DNA from: Spisula solida
Lineage: Eukaryota > Mollusca > Bivalvia > Venerida > Mactridae
NCBI GenBank assembly: GCA_947247005.1
Contig: OX365950.1
Span: 49,514,761 to 49,578,760, forward strand
DNA: 64,000 bases
Direction: 5' to 3'
Of the stretch, positions 49,501-58,660 are shown one piece after another. The notes beneath the pieces were generated by a model. The model was not told the origin of the DNA, ran no database searches, and saw only the letters and a program-made list of their open reading frames with translations. Position numbers and translations under genes: made by a program. The number at the start of each line of letters is the position of its first letter. Positions within the stretch are counted from its first letter, which is position 1.

Positions 49501-49802
49501 GGGTATGCTTAACCGAGTTTCGTTAATTTTTAACTACGCGTTCGCAAGACAATTGCAAATAATACCATACATGTACTATGTTTCTATTACGTTTAAGTAC
49601 GTGCAAGTACAAGTTAAGAAATAACCCTTAAATTAGATAATAACTTATTGATATCTACAGCGTTTGAAACATAATCTAGGTAAGTCCCTTGATATAACAA
49701 ATTGTCAACGAAAACGACCACTGTTGTTAAAATGAAACTCTTACCACACTGTGCATGGTACAATACTGACAATACCATCACGTATAAGATGTGCAAATCC
49801 AT
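28552..49802 (-). CDS. CUB-domain Cys-loop ligand-gated channel subunit, 16 exons
   Basis: Predicted 1710-residue membrane protein. Exons in transcript order: 49802-49745, 48771-48678, 48329-48214, 47183-47025, 46477-46390, 45843-45737, 45142-44984, 39452-39335, 38329-38202, 37342-37181, 36509-36359, 35351-35224, 34593-34450, 33714-33521, 32675-32373, 31575-28552. All have GT/AG ends and the phases join without a break or stop. Order: signal peptide (1-19), four CUB domains (20-538), Pro/Thr linker, Cys-loop receptor ligand-binding domain (about 555-764), M1-M3 (about 765-847), loop of about 837 residues, M4 (about 1685-1710). Pore sequence has Glu at -1' and Leu at 9', the pattern of cation channels. 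It lacks the vicinal Cys pair of alpha subunits. The start was chosen at 49802 because it begins the hydrophobic leader; an in-frame ATG at 49847 would add 15 residues. Chimeric gene prediction without transcript proof, but the exon chain is self-consistent. Confidence 0.85.
28850..29795 (-). repeat. Six imperfect repeats in the cytoplasmic loop
   Basis: Six units of about 33-62 residues with the shared core SRPLSSGITFxDQRPISRQ, often followed by SSNNS, DKRPLSRSLSR and NQQPLVG. Units differ in length and by many substitutions, so the expansion is not recent. RPLSRSLSR is a repeated basic phosphorylation-type motif. Confidence 0.85.
31598..31775. mobile_element. Degenerate inverted-repeat element in intron 15
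   Basis: The right end GTGCAACCTCTGTAGAGCAA (inverse) and the left CTCTATAGAGCAACAACCTC share the CAACCTCT/TAGAGCAAC pattern common in Tc1/mariner-type MITEs. Boundaries are approximate. Confidence 0.4.
32373..33714 (-). other. Linker and ligand-binding domain (exons 14-15)
   Basis: Exon 14 starts with a Pro/Thr linker (TPPPTSPRTTTNGPP) and the first helix and strands (VLVNYSSENFPVKN, VGINGIDE). Exon 15 has KLTTTGQFEVTWHDE, LLPQNDLWKPDIAL (loop A region) and the Cys-loop, Cys686 to Cys700 with exactly 13 residues between, including YPYDRQTC. The loop B Trp follows at 707 in exon 16. Confidence 0.9.
32989..33108. repeat. Hairpin, 28-bp arms
   Basis: AGAAGGTTGTGCAGTGGCCA (to 33016) recurs inverted at 33081-33108 with one mismatch, with a 64-base loop. 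It lies in intron 14 of the CUB-receptor gene. Confidence 0.7.
33705..34210 (-). repeat. 82-bp tandem repeat carrying copies of the exon 14 acceptor
   Basis: About six units with period 82-84 bases. On the minus strand each contains TTTGRACAG followed by AGGAAAACATATT, which is the 3' splice site and first bases of exon 14. The real site is at 33714/33715; copies lie near 33857, 33938, 34020, 34103 and 34185, upstream in intron 13. Confidence 0.75.
34450..36509 (-). other. CUB domain 4 (exons 11-13)
   Basis: Residues 397-538. Motifs LSTPSFYYDYYYGY, LELFWLLTNDNT, YDCLYDKLIIYDG and LHFHSDNSFNYGGFLLDYYA. The Cys that normally precedes Trp is replaced (LELFW), and an extra Cys pair (PCIADGVYDQIC) is present. 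It is joined in frame to the receptor domain. Confidence 0.85.
36541..36770. repeat. Tandem duplication, about 132-bp period
   Basis: Two copies of about 98 bases beginning GCAGGTGTRACCACGCCTTA, at 36541-36640 and 36673-36770, about 85% alike, in intron 10. Confidence 0.7.
36956..37091. mobile_element. Tigger/pogo-like MITE, 136 bp
   Basis: Termini CAGTGAAGTTCCGCTAATAA and the inverse CAGTAAAGTTCCGCTAATAA continue to GACCA (25 bases, one mismatch), flanked by TA at 36954-36955 and 37092-37093. In intron 10. Confidence 0.8.
38389..38530. mobile_element. 143-bp MITE family, copy A
   Basis: Short element with inverted ends GGTATTCAATATTGATCTTA; nearly the same sequence occurs at 47330-47465 (inverted) and 54841-54983. 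In intron 8. Confidence 0.75.
39118..39326. mobile_element. TCGCTGG MITE family, copy A, next to a splice donor
   Basis: Ends TCGCTGACTTAGAATAACAA and the inverse TCGTTGGCTTAGAATAAGAA. Its right end stops 8 bases inside intron 8, immediately after the donor GTAAGATT of exon 8. Other copies: 45894-46113, 49413-49480 (partial), 61131-61332. Confidence 0.75.
39658..40078. mobile_element. Near-palindromic 421-bp element with GATTT target duplication
   Basis: Two arms of about 190-200 bases are inverted copies, starting CAGTGTAGCAATACCACGTG, with a loop of about 20 bases. GATTT flanks both ends (39653-39657 and 40079-40083). No coding. A 5-base target with CAGTG ends does not fit the common superfamilies neatly. 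In intron 7. Confidence 0.75.
40368..40682 (+). repeat. 5' LTR, 315 bp
   Basis: Contains a TATA-like CTATATAAG at 40531-40539 and AATAAA at 40625-40630, so U3, R and U5 regions can be placed. Confidence 0.9.
44242..44556 (+). repeat. 3' LTR, 315 bp
   Basis: No difference from the 5' LTR seen by eye over 315 bases. Preceded by a short purine-rich stretch (AAGATGATAAGG) as the polypurine tract candidate. Confidence 0.9.
44984..46477 (-). other. CUB domain 2 (exons 5-7)
   Basis: Residues 143-261. Motifs VLMSPNLPDPYLG, SCYWSFQA, MQCGADAQLSMYNG and DYFGFLLTYRL; all four CUB cysteines are present. Phase pattern is the same as CUB 1. Confidence 0.85.
45894..46113. mobile_element. TCGCTGG MITE family, copy B
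   Basis: 220-bp copy with ends TCGCTGGCTTAGAATTAGAA and the inverse TCGCTGGCTTAGAATGAGAA, flanked by TA. It lies 50 bases upstream of the exon 6 acceptor. Confidence 0.8.
46958..47012. repeat. Short 21-bp tandem repeat
   Basis: About 2.5 copies of GTGTAGAAATGTGATAGATA, in intron 4 next to the exon 4 donor at 47024. Confidence 0.7.
47025..48771 (-). other. CUB domain 1 (exons 2-4)
   Basis: Residues 20-143. Shows FTSPNYPADYP, SDCEWIVTAP, DQLLVYDG and FAFTSDGSTEFVGFQILY, the CUB order of strands. It keeps the first Cys pair (QC and DCEW) but lacks the second one. Intron phases are 1, 2, 1, 1. Confidence 0.85.
47330..47465. mobile_element. 143-bp MITE family, copy B
   Basis: Inverted relative to copies A and C, ending GATCAATATTGAATACCACC. 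In intron 3 of the CUB-receptor gene. Confidence 0.7.
49413..49480. mobile_element. TCGCTGG MITE family, partial copy
   Basis: Only the left part (TCGCTGGCTTAGAATTAGAA onward) is present, in intron 1. Confidence 0.6.
49745..49802 (-). other. Exon 1: signal peptide
   Basis: Encodes MDLHILYVMVLSVLYHAQC plus one base, then the donor GTAAGA. A short hydrophobic leader ending near Ala-Gln-Cys-Gly, as expected of a secreted or type I N-terminus. Confidence 0.75.
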
Positions 49803-50520
49803 GTTCACAAACTCCTGGAGTTTCACAATCTCATCAGATAGTCCCAATCATTATCGTCAAAGTATTTGTGTCGGTTTAAAACATTAAAACATTAGTCCAA
49901 ATTTGTAATTTCGACAAAAACATTAAAAATATATGTCACTACATAATGAATAAATTTCTTTCAAATTTAATGGGCTGAAACGATTACCAATATAGTAACA
50001 CTGTTTAGTTTTGTTTTCTTTTTAATTAGTATGAATACTTAGAGACAAAAATACGACAAGAAAGGGATCAGTCATATGAGATAATTTAGACAATAAACTT
50101 CGGCTAACGCTAACTGATCGAGTTACTCACTCTTGATCTACTTAATACAACATTTTAACCCTAATAAAGTTAATTATTTTCAGTATTTGAATGAATACAC
50201 GAGGACCGCTGCTCTAGAATTAAAAGGTGAAATGTCTATAATTTAATACTTTTTTCTTGTGTTCATTTAATGCCGTTAAATTCTATAGATCTGATATAAC
50301 CGAGTAACAATGAAAGGTGCACATATATAGTATAGTTTCTGTTAATTGATACTCCTGTTGAAAGCATTCTAAACATACCGACATTTAATACAAATATCCA
50401 AACTCATTATATAATCACCAAGTAAGTTAACAGAGCGTTAGTTTTATACTTAATTAAAAAGGTACGGTAACATAATTATTACCATGCGGCTTGTGTTAAA
50501 CTATTCACATTTTTTGCCTC
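49803..50520. promoter_or_regulatory. 5' flank of the CUB-receptor gene
   Basis: AT-rich and non-coding. It must hold the promoter if the first coding exon is also the first exon; no clear TATA box or CpG cluster is seen. Confidence 0.25.
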
Positions 50521-50524
50521 AATC

Positions 50525-51290
50525 CCGTTTTTTGGGAGGCGTTTAAGCCTCTCATTACTACCATTGCCCATTTCTTAATACAAAATTAACCGCCTTTAGG
50601 CTGCTATGTGAATCCGCATTCAAGTAGTTCCAGAAACTGTCAACATTCCCAATACTGCTACATATGTTTCTCCAAATTGATTAACTGATTTAAGCCAATC
50701 AGCAACATTTGTTTTAATCTAAGATCAACAATTATTGTGAAACTGTTCGTTAAATCGATATTTTTGCAAAAAAATCACTACACTAGCCGATACCGAACTT
50801 GTTCCATAATACGAAAATGACGTGTTCATCAAATGTCCAGGTTGTATAGCTATTTTTAGAAACTTCAGAATACGGTCAAGTGATGGTTTAATCAATGAAT
50901 CGTATACGGTCTGCAAAGTACTGTTATGCAATCACATGGTGTCGCTATACTAGCTAGCCGCTTTCTCTTTAGACTGTCTCAACTATCTGGTCTCACGCTG
51001 TGCGGGAAGTGATTACAAGACGGTAGTGTAGAATCTGATAAATAGGCGCGTAGTATTATTTTAAAGCCACTTTTTGATATACGCATTCAATACACGTATT
51101 ACATATAAATTAATATGCACCTTTTAACAATTATTTAGATACCCAACATGCCTATATAGTCACATATGCCTATTTTGACATTCAAGACAAGATCGGCAGT
51201 AAGAAAACGAACATTAAACGTGTAAAGTCGGTTTAAGCTTTAGTAGCAGCAACCAGATCGTTTCCCATCTGCACTCTCAGTGCTTTGATT
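50525..51290 (-). mobile_element. Second copy of the 11511-13204 transposon, without the nested insert
   Basis: Reverse complement of the flanks 11511-12202 and 13173-13204. It has CAATGGTAGTAATGAG on the minus strand where the other copy has the 970-bp element between two TAs. It carries the same open stretch (50725-50931), which is repeat-borne, not a gene. Confidence 0.8.
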
Positions 51291-51370
51291 ATTATAAGCA
51301 AACGTATTATCTTTGTAACTTTTCTCTTTTGCCCATATAACCAAAAAACCAAATGCAAATAAATACTGTG

Positions 51371-51447
51371 CCTCCGTAACTCAATGGTTATAGCGCGCTT
51401 GCCGTATTATTTGGTGGTCCGGATTCAAATACGGGTGGAGGCATTCC
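51371..51447 (+). ncRNA. tRNA-like sequence, probable pseudogene or SINE head
   Basis: A 7-bp acceptor stem pairs (GCCTCCG with TGGAGGC) and a degenerate A box (TAACTCAATGG) follows, but the T arm pairs only about 3 bp and the D stem is broken. Confidence 0.35.
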
Positions 51448-51722
51448 TTTGCCTACCATAATTCAGCAGAAAGGTGACTGGCAAATAAGGTCTAGTGTTA
51501 TGTTTGAGTAATTGTATACAGATTGTAATCTCCTTGGTTAAATTACGAATGTATGTTCATATACATGGACATCGGGATGGACCCAACACAGTTAACATTG
51601 TATTGGTACTGATGCATTTTTATCGTATCATCAAATTGACGACCATTTAATGCAGGAGTCGATGTATTTAAAACTATATCCGCAACAAGATTTCGATTTG
51701 AAATATCGTCTCAATACCATAC

Positions 51723-51726
<4 letters not shown>

Positions 51727-51760
<34 letters not shown>
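51727..51760. repeat. (TA)n microsatellite
   Basis: About 17 TA dinucleotides. Confidence 0.95.
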
Positions 51761-51761
<1 letters not shown>

Positions 51762-52979
51762 TTCGAAATTGCATACGAGCGTAGATATTGCCGAAATACG
51801 AGTGATAATTGTATCAGGCTATGGCTATGGGTGGGTTTTGGCACTTACTATGGTCACCACAGTTCAATTAGAGACCGCGAAAACCTTCAGTAGCAAAACT
51901 ATGATGTAACTATCGTTAGTTCGCTTTTATTCTTGTTTCATCTGCGCCATCTTGAAACTACTTAAATGCAAATATGAGTTTTGACGCCTGGAAAAACCAG
52001 ACATGCGCAGACAATCAAACCAGACTAGACTATAGTTAGCGCCAAACCCCAGCCTATATAAGTCGAATGCCTAAACACCGTTGGTTTGTTTAGAATCAAA
52101 CAAAATGTTTCTTAGCATTGCTGACTGATACAGTAATTTTGAGGATACGGTTAAAGTGTATAACCATATAGGTTGTGTTCGGTGAATCTCATTGCATCGT
52201 CTACATAGGTGTTTGTTCAAAGCGACAAATTAAATGTCATATACGTGAATTCATGTAGAAGTTTAATAATATATCAACAATGTTGATCAATGTAGGCTAT
52301 ATCAAAAATTTAATTCTGTTCAATTACTGTTTTAATGTGGAAACTGTGGATTGTTGACCAAATATATATTTCAAATATGGACGTTCTGTCAACAGCTAAC
52401 ATTTTTATTGATCTTTTTCAGGATTACTACGCCCTGGCTGAGGACCGGAAATGTGTGGGTACTTCGGCCTAGTCAGCTGGGTACCTTTTTATCAAAGCAG
52501 TTACGAAAATCTTAAAACTACATTCAAATTTAAATTCTTTATAATTCTTTTACAGCTACAAATTGGGGGTAAATGGAGCTGCGATACTAATTATGATTCG
52601 GTTAATCAACTCCTACAGACCGTATCTATCCCGAATTTACATTTGTTAAAGAATTATGAAGAATTTAAATTTGGACGTAAGTTTACGATTTCCGTATGTG
52701 TTTTGATGAAACAGTACTGTGTTGTGTATTGAAAAATAACATAGTGTAAGCGTATGACTTGAAATAGCAGGAAACATCCCTATCAACGTACCATTTTCCG
52801 TGACTCATTTTCGAGAGGACAGTGTTTAGATTAAATTAAAACGGCCACAGGAAAGCATTCGTAAAATCAGTGTGACTCTGTGAGAGATGCGAAATTGAGT
52901 TATTTTACATAGAAATAATAGTCCCGTGTGACACCAAGAGGGATATGTTCTTCGTTCAGAAGACTATTTGCTTTACATA
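51761..52979. other. Intergenic, no gene recognised
   Basis: AT-rich. A TATA-like CTATATAAG at about 52053 is followed by no coding start I can support; the open frame 52451-52732 shows no known domain. Confidence 0.4.
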
Positions 52980-53377
52980 CAGTGCCCACCAAAAATAAGT
53001 ATATGTAGTAAATAACTGTTGCAAAATTGAACTTGGTTAAATTATTCAAGATCTGTTTATCAGACGGTGACAATTGTACTAGTTTCTGAAACTACAATTA
53101 CTATTTAAGTAAAAAAGAGATAGAAATAAAGATGAAGATGTTCTGAATAAAAATAACCATGTGATCAAACAGGCTGAATTTTCCATCTTTTTGTGACAAA
53201 GTTGCCATTCAAGTGGGACAAAGAAACTTTATGTTTTGCACCTAGGTATTTACATTTAATAAACAAAAATATTCATTTTCTTCAAAAATATTGTTGTTTC
53301 ACCTTTCTTCGAACATTGTTAGTACAGATAAGTAATTGGGGAAATAACATCTGTATACCTATTTTTGGTGGACACTG
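52980..53377. mobile_element. TA-target MITE, 398 bp
   Basis: Ends CAGTGCCCACCAAAAATAAG and the inverse CAGTGTCCACCAAAAATAGG, 24 bases with two mismatches, flanked by TA (52978-52979 and 53378-53379). Confidence 0.78.
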
Positions 53378-53379
53378 TA

Positions 53380-54840
53380 TGTGTGTAAATGATCCAGGGC
53401 TTATCTAATAAACATTCATAGCAGAACTAGACATGTTATTACGTGACAGTAATGCATGGCTCCCATCGTGTCGTGTTCTTGTCGTTGCCAACGACAATCT
53501 CATTAAAATCAGATCCTAACATTTGCTTCTTTCCTGATCTAACTACACTCCGTAAGAGGTCATGTTCAAATGACCACTCTGGCGCAAAATGACGTCGCGT
53601 AGTTGGTCCAATGAAACTATTTCTAGCCGCCTCAGCAGGCTTTTACTGCACGTTCGGGTTTGTGAAAGAAGCGGGTTGATTGGATGACGTTAAGTTTACA
53701 TCGACATGACCCCATACAGAGTGTCGACATATCCTACATCAGTCTTAAGTAGCGAAGCGTAACAAGGTCTGATTTAAATGAGATTGTTGCCAACATATCA
53801 TTTTGTACCGACTGTTTATGTCAGGAAACTGGTTAGGCCAACTAATTGTCGTAGTATTGCTGAGAAAACTGCGTATACCAGCCAGTATCACGAAATTTAC
53901 TACCAATGGGCATACATACGAATTTCTAGTACTTGTTTATCAAGTTATACTAAAAGATAAAAACAAATTCGGCCAGGGAAAGTGGCGCCAACAGAAAAGA
54001 ACAGAGCACGAAATGCTGCACAGCTGCAAAATACGACATCCCACACTGTCGTCTGCTTCAGTTAGCCAAATATATCCGGAGCAAGGACCAGCAAAAGTTT
54101 AAAGCATATTTAATTAATGATGTACTGCAACATACATCATGTCATGTTTAGTGGTAACTCCTTTATGGTTAGCCAACATACTTTTCCAACTCTGCTTGAG
54201 TGGCGGTGTAACATAGCCACACAAAACAGAACCACGTCTTTTCGTACCAGTAGATATTGTGTAGTAATGTTATCGAATACGCTGGTCTAATCCTCCATTG
54301 CAAGTTTACAAGTATACTATTGTATGAGTAAAAGTACACTTTGGAGTATGAGTATATGAGTATAGATCCAATGTACAATGTAATATATGTGTGCCGACAG
54401 TAAGCAGTTTCGTGTGTTAAAATTATCTATTTATCTATCTATTCCTACTGCCTAACGCTTCTTTTCGAGTATTATTGGCAGTTGTGTCTGTTAATGACAG
54501 AATCAATGAGAGAAAAAGGTGTGGTAGAAGGAATCCTGGTGCGTTACCCTAGCTCGTTCCGTTCTTTAACGTGCCCGGTGTATAGCACGGATATACGCGT
54601 TTCCAACGAATAAACATACGATAGTGAAATAAAAGAATGCTTATACTTCGCTTTCCCATGCAGACGTGTTTACGTGAGCAAACAAATAAGAACAGTTTTG
54701 TTCCCAAAAATGCATACATTTGCGTGCTCGTGATAAAAATGGAACCTAAATGTTGCGTAGATTATATATACCTAGTCCGTTTTCATTAGCCCGATAATAC
54801 ATGTAGTATGCACAGATATTGGGTAAACAAACATGCCTGT
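53380..54840. other. Intergenic, no gene recognised
   Basis: No domain or splice pattern recognised on either strand. Around 54434-54490 the sequence TACTGCCTAACGCTTCTTTT repeats one at about 16592 in P450 intron 7, so it is a dispersed repeat. Confidence 0.4.
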
Positions 54841-54983
54841 GGTGGTATTCAATATTGATCTTATTTAAGTGGAGAATAAGGATAGCCAATCATATTGCCT
54901 GTTACTGACCAAGAGTTTAATATGGTGTGATCTGATTGGTTATCTCATCCTTAGTTCAAGTAAGATCAATATTGAATACCACC
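54841..54983. mobile_element. 143-bp MITE family, copy C
   Basis: The most complete copy: ends GGTGGTATTCAATATTGATC and its inverse, about 23 bp of terminal inverted repeat. Confidence 0.8.
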
Positions 54984-55311
54984 CCTGGATTCAACTATAG
55001 AACACTGAATACAGACTGGTCGTTCCAATGCGACTTTCGAGGTTTATACCTTTTGTTTGTATTTCCACTTTGATGATTCAATAAATCTATTCACATGTAT
55101 TCGTTATACACAGTATTTGCTGTGTAATTTGTTTTATCATTCCCTATGATCAACCAAGTTGACCAGAATGCATTAAGCAACAATCAAAAGCAACATGCAA
55201 CTATCAAAACATTTATTGGTTGAAATAAACAAATAATAACAACAAATAATAACAAGAGATGTTTGTAAAACACATATAACCACCCTATGGCAGTTAAATA
55301 GTCAGAAATGG

Positions 55312-55590
55312 TAATGGACACGGCGACCTTGGCTTACTGACCTCAAATCAATGGGGGTAACAGACTGTTCATGACTACCCATGTAAGGTTTGAAGGTCCT
55401 GGACTCAAATGGTCTTGAGTTATTAATAAGAAACCATTTTGTAAATTTATTCATGTTAAAAGTCAAAGCGATCTTGGCCTTTTCCCTACTGACTTCGAAA
55501 TAAATAAGGATGATTTACTGTTGATGGCAATCTAATGTTAAGTTTAAGGATCCTAGAATCAAAGCGTTCTTGAGTTATTGACATATCCAA
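55312..55590. repeat. Two diverged units of a dispersed repeat
   Basis: Units at about 55312-55440 and 55460-55590 share CTTGGC, TACTGAC, AAATCAAT/AAATAAAT, AAGG(T/A)CCT and TTGAGTTATT in order. This resembles a repeat type widespread in bivalve genomes, from general memory only. Confidence 0.5.
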
Positions 55591-58500
55591 CTATTTGTCC
55601 CACTTGTATTGAATGTGTTTTCAAGTCGACCACAGTTACCTTCCCTTGACTGGTGTTATACCGGTTTTAATCTGATCGATCTTATCTCGATTGCGTAATC
55701 GCGCTATGCTAACTCTGCGGGTTGTCGGAGTATATAAATTAATGTATATCATTTGCTGGAGGGATTTTGTGCGTTGAGTTACACTTTGGTATTTTTGACA
55801 TTTTGTATATGATGCATACCAGGATCTTTTTTATGGGCATATCTCTGTCATTATGAAATTTTGTTCATAAGGTAGGTATCATCAGGAACATTTAAATGCT
55901 TCCATGGTATCATTCAGAATTCGTTGATCATGTGTGAGGAATCTAACAATTATGCATTTGTTATACTAGTAACCGCAATACATGTCACGATATGTATACT
56001 TATTATCATGCATATTCGATGGATGATAAAAAAAAATAAACGGTTACTAGTAACTGTACAATGCTTGAGTATGTGTGCATTATCACAAAGTACAGTTTAA
56101 ATGAAATTTAGCAACCACTGCTGAATTTTCAAGTATGTTGTACGGTTGATTGTTCAGTTGCATCTTCGAGCCATAGACCATACAATTATGGAACTGGTTT
56201 TTAATATCTTGAAAAATAAAAAAGTTATGACAATTTTAAGTTCGTGAAATAGAGCGGTTTTTTCTTGAATTAAATAGGAGAATATTCGCGCGCTTGCGGA
56301 CCCGACAAAACTCAAATTTTCCCTCTAATTGTCACAAATATTTTATTTTTTCAAGATATCGGGATGAAACATTTGTTCAACTTATTTATGTTGGACAAGT
56401 GCTTTCAAAGTTATGAAGAGTTGAAATGTTAAACAAATACTAAATCAGTTTTCATTGTTTTAATCAAATCGTAACCTCAATCATCATATATTCATTTTCA
56501 AGTTATCACAAAATTTAGTTTGGCTATTTTGACCTGAACCTGAACTTTATGCAAGACTATATTACAAGGTTCTTGCTTTGAATACATGAATATCAATTTC
56601 CGCAAGCAAGTCGTGCGATATCGGTATTTCAAATTTGTGTTTCTATTACATCTCGAGCTACTTCGTGATACTCCCCGATTATGAAATATATTGTGATAAT
56701 ATATTGACTGTTAAATTATGCTAGTCAATTCATCATCCTGATTTTTTAAAATAATGAGTAAAATACTTAAATTGGATTTAATCACATCGGCAATTTATAT
56801 CTGAATATGAATGTGTGCTTTTATCATACTTGTTATAGTATATAGACTGTAGACTGTGGCTTGATTTATGATGCGTTATATGCCCGTGGAATTTCCGGTG
56901 ACACCCGCAATAAAAGTTACAGGGGTTTGTTTACGAATACATGTATTGTCTTATTATAGCAAAAAGGCTGTATCTACAAATGAAAAAAGAAGGCAGATAG
57001 AAACTTTACATAAACGCATCTTGAATGATACTGTTTTATTTTTACATTGTGGTTATAGGTATCAGCGATGCGACCATACATGTATGATAAAAAAATATTT
57101 ATGATACTTATTATACGAATATGAAAATTTACTTTGCATGAAGCATAAAACAATGCTTATAACAAATAACAATGATGGAAAACATAAATTTTCAGGAGAA
57201 AAAAACCTAATATATATGATTAATTAATATATAGAATGTTCGAATCCCAACTGGCTTCGTAATCTGTCTGGTCAGAGCAGACGCGCTTTATTCCTCTAGC
57301 CGAGCTATAGTTAAGTGATTATCATTAAAAGATACGCATATTATTAGCAATATATAAGCAAGTACATGTATACTGTAAATGAACCATAAAGCTATAATGC
57401 ACATGTATTTAATCTGCCTTAGTGTAAAACATACATTTCAACCTCTAAAAGTATACGGATTTTTTCTCACCTTTTTTTACGTTTAATTTTCATTTTACAA
57501 TTCGTATATATTCAATTAGGTGGTACAACGTGTCAACCAGTTTATTTAACAAGTGTCATAGGAATGACATGATTCTTCATTTTTATGTCTCACCTGTTCG
57601 ATTATTATAATTTTAAATTATGCGTGAGCTTATGACATTTCACTTTTAATTATTTTAATGCATGTATTACTTTCCAAATCGGCAATAAAGTCAAAGTTTC
57701 AAATCTCTAAAATCATAATAAAGTATGTATACAGGAAATATAGCGGTTATAGAAATATAGCGGTTATAACCCTTCACGCGAATGTACCACTTTTATTACC
57801 CCACATGCTGTGACAATCGCAGCGGGGCGCGTCATAAAACAATTAACAATGTACAAATTAAATATGTGTATTACTTTTTTACTAAAAAAAAAGATACCTG
57901 TTTTAAAAAACCGTAAAAAGGGGGCAGATCTAATTATCACATTTCTTATATTAAAACACCAATCTGACGGGAAGAAATTAAACTATTAATCAAGTTTGCA
58001 CAAAATATATTCCCCGAGAAACAAAAGAACTACGGACAAGAAAGTGACCAAGTTTGATATCAAATCCGTTCATTTCCTTCTTTGTTCAATGTGAGTGATA
58101 GTCATGTTAAAAACCTTTAAAAAGGGGGTTGATCCCATAAAGATACAACTATGAAATTTCGTGCATTATATTGTAGACATATCAAACTACAAAATATGTT
58201 TGCACATAAGAAATATCTCAAATAGTTATTATCATATGGACAATTTTACGTGGAGTCCCCATGCCTTCCAATGGTAAAAAAAATTGTCACATGTGCGAAT
58301 ACAAATGGGACAAATAGTTGGATATGAGGAAACCGTTTGGTCGTTTGGCCTATTGACCGATCGACATGCGTAAAACAATATACCCCTCGCCAAAGATGGC
58401 CATTCTCGTTCACCAGAGTATGCACACACCTGGGAACTTGATGATAGTCTATAAACTTGACTAACCACTGATGTATGAGGATGAAGGTGGGCATAATAAT

Positions 58501-58660
58501 AATTTAGCAAATTGTCATAAACGTGTATATTCATGAAAGACAAAACATTGACCGGTATCTACACGTGCATATGTCCTGTTCTGCAACACAAATACGATGG
58601 ACATTAATGTCAGGATATGGCTAATATGTCCGGACCTAACCACAAGTGCGTGTTAACTGC
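55591..58660. other. Intergenic, no gene recognised
   Basis: AT-rich; short AAATATAGCGGTTATA tandem copy near 57738-57772. No coding signal I can support. It includes the 3' flank of the second receptor gene. Confidence 0.4.

Noticed and set aside
53778..54102. Open frames of 60-99 codons between the two receptor genes
   Set aside because: No recognised domain, no splice pattern, and two overlapping frames are open equally.
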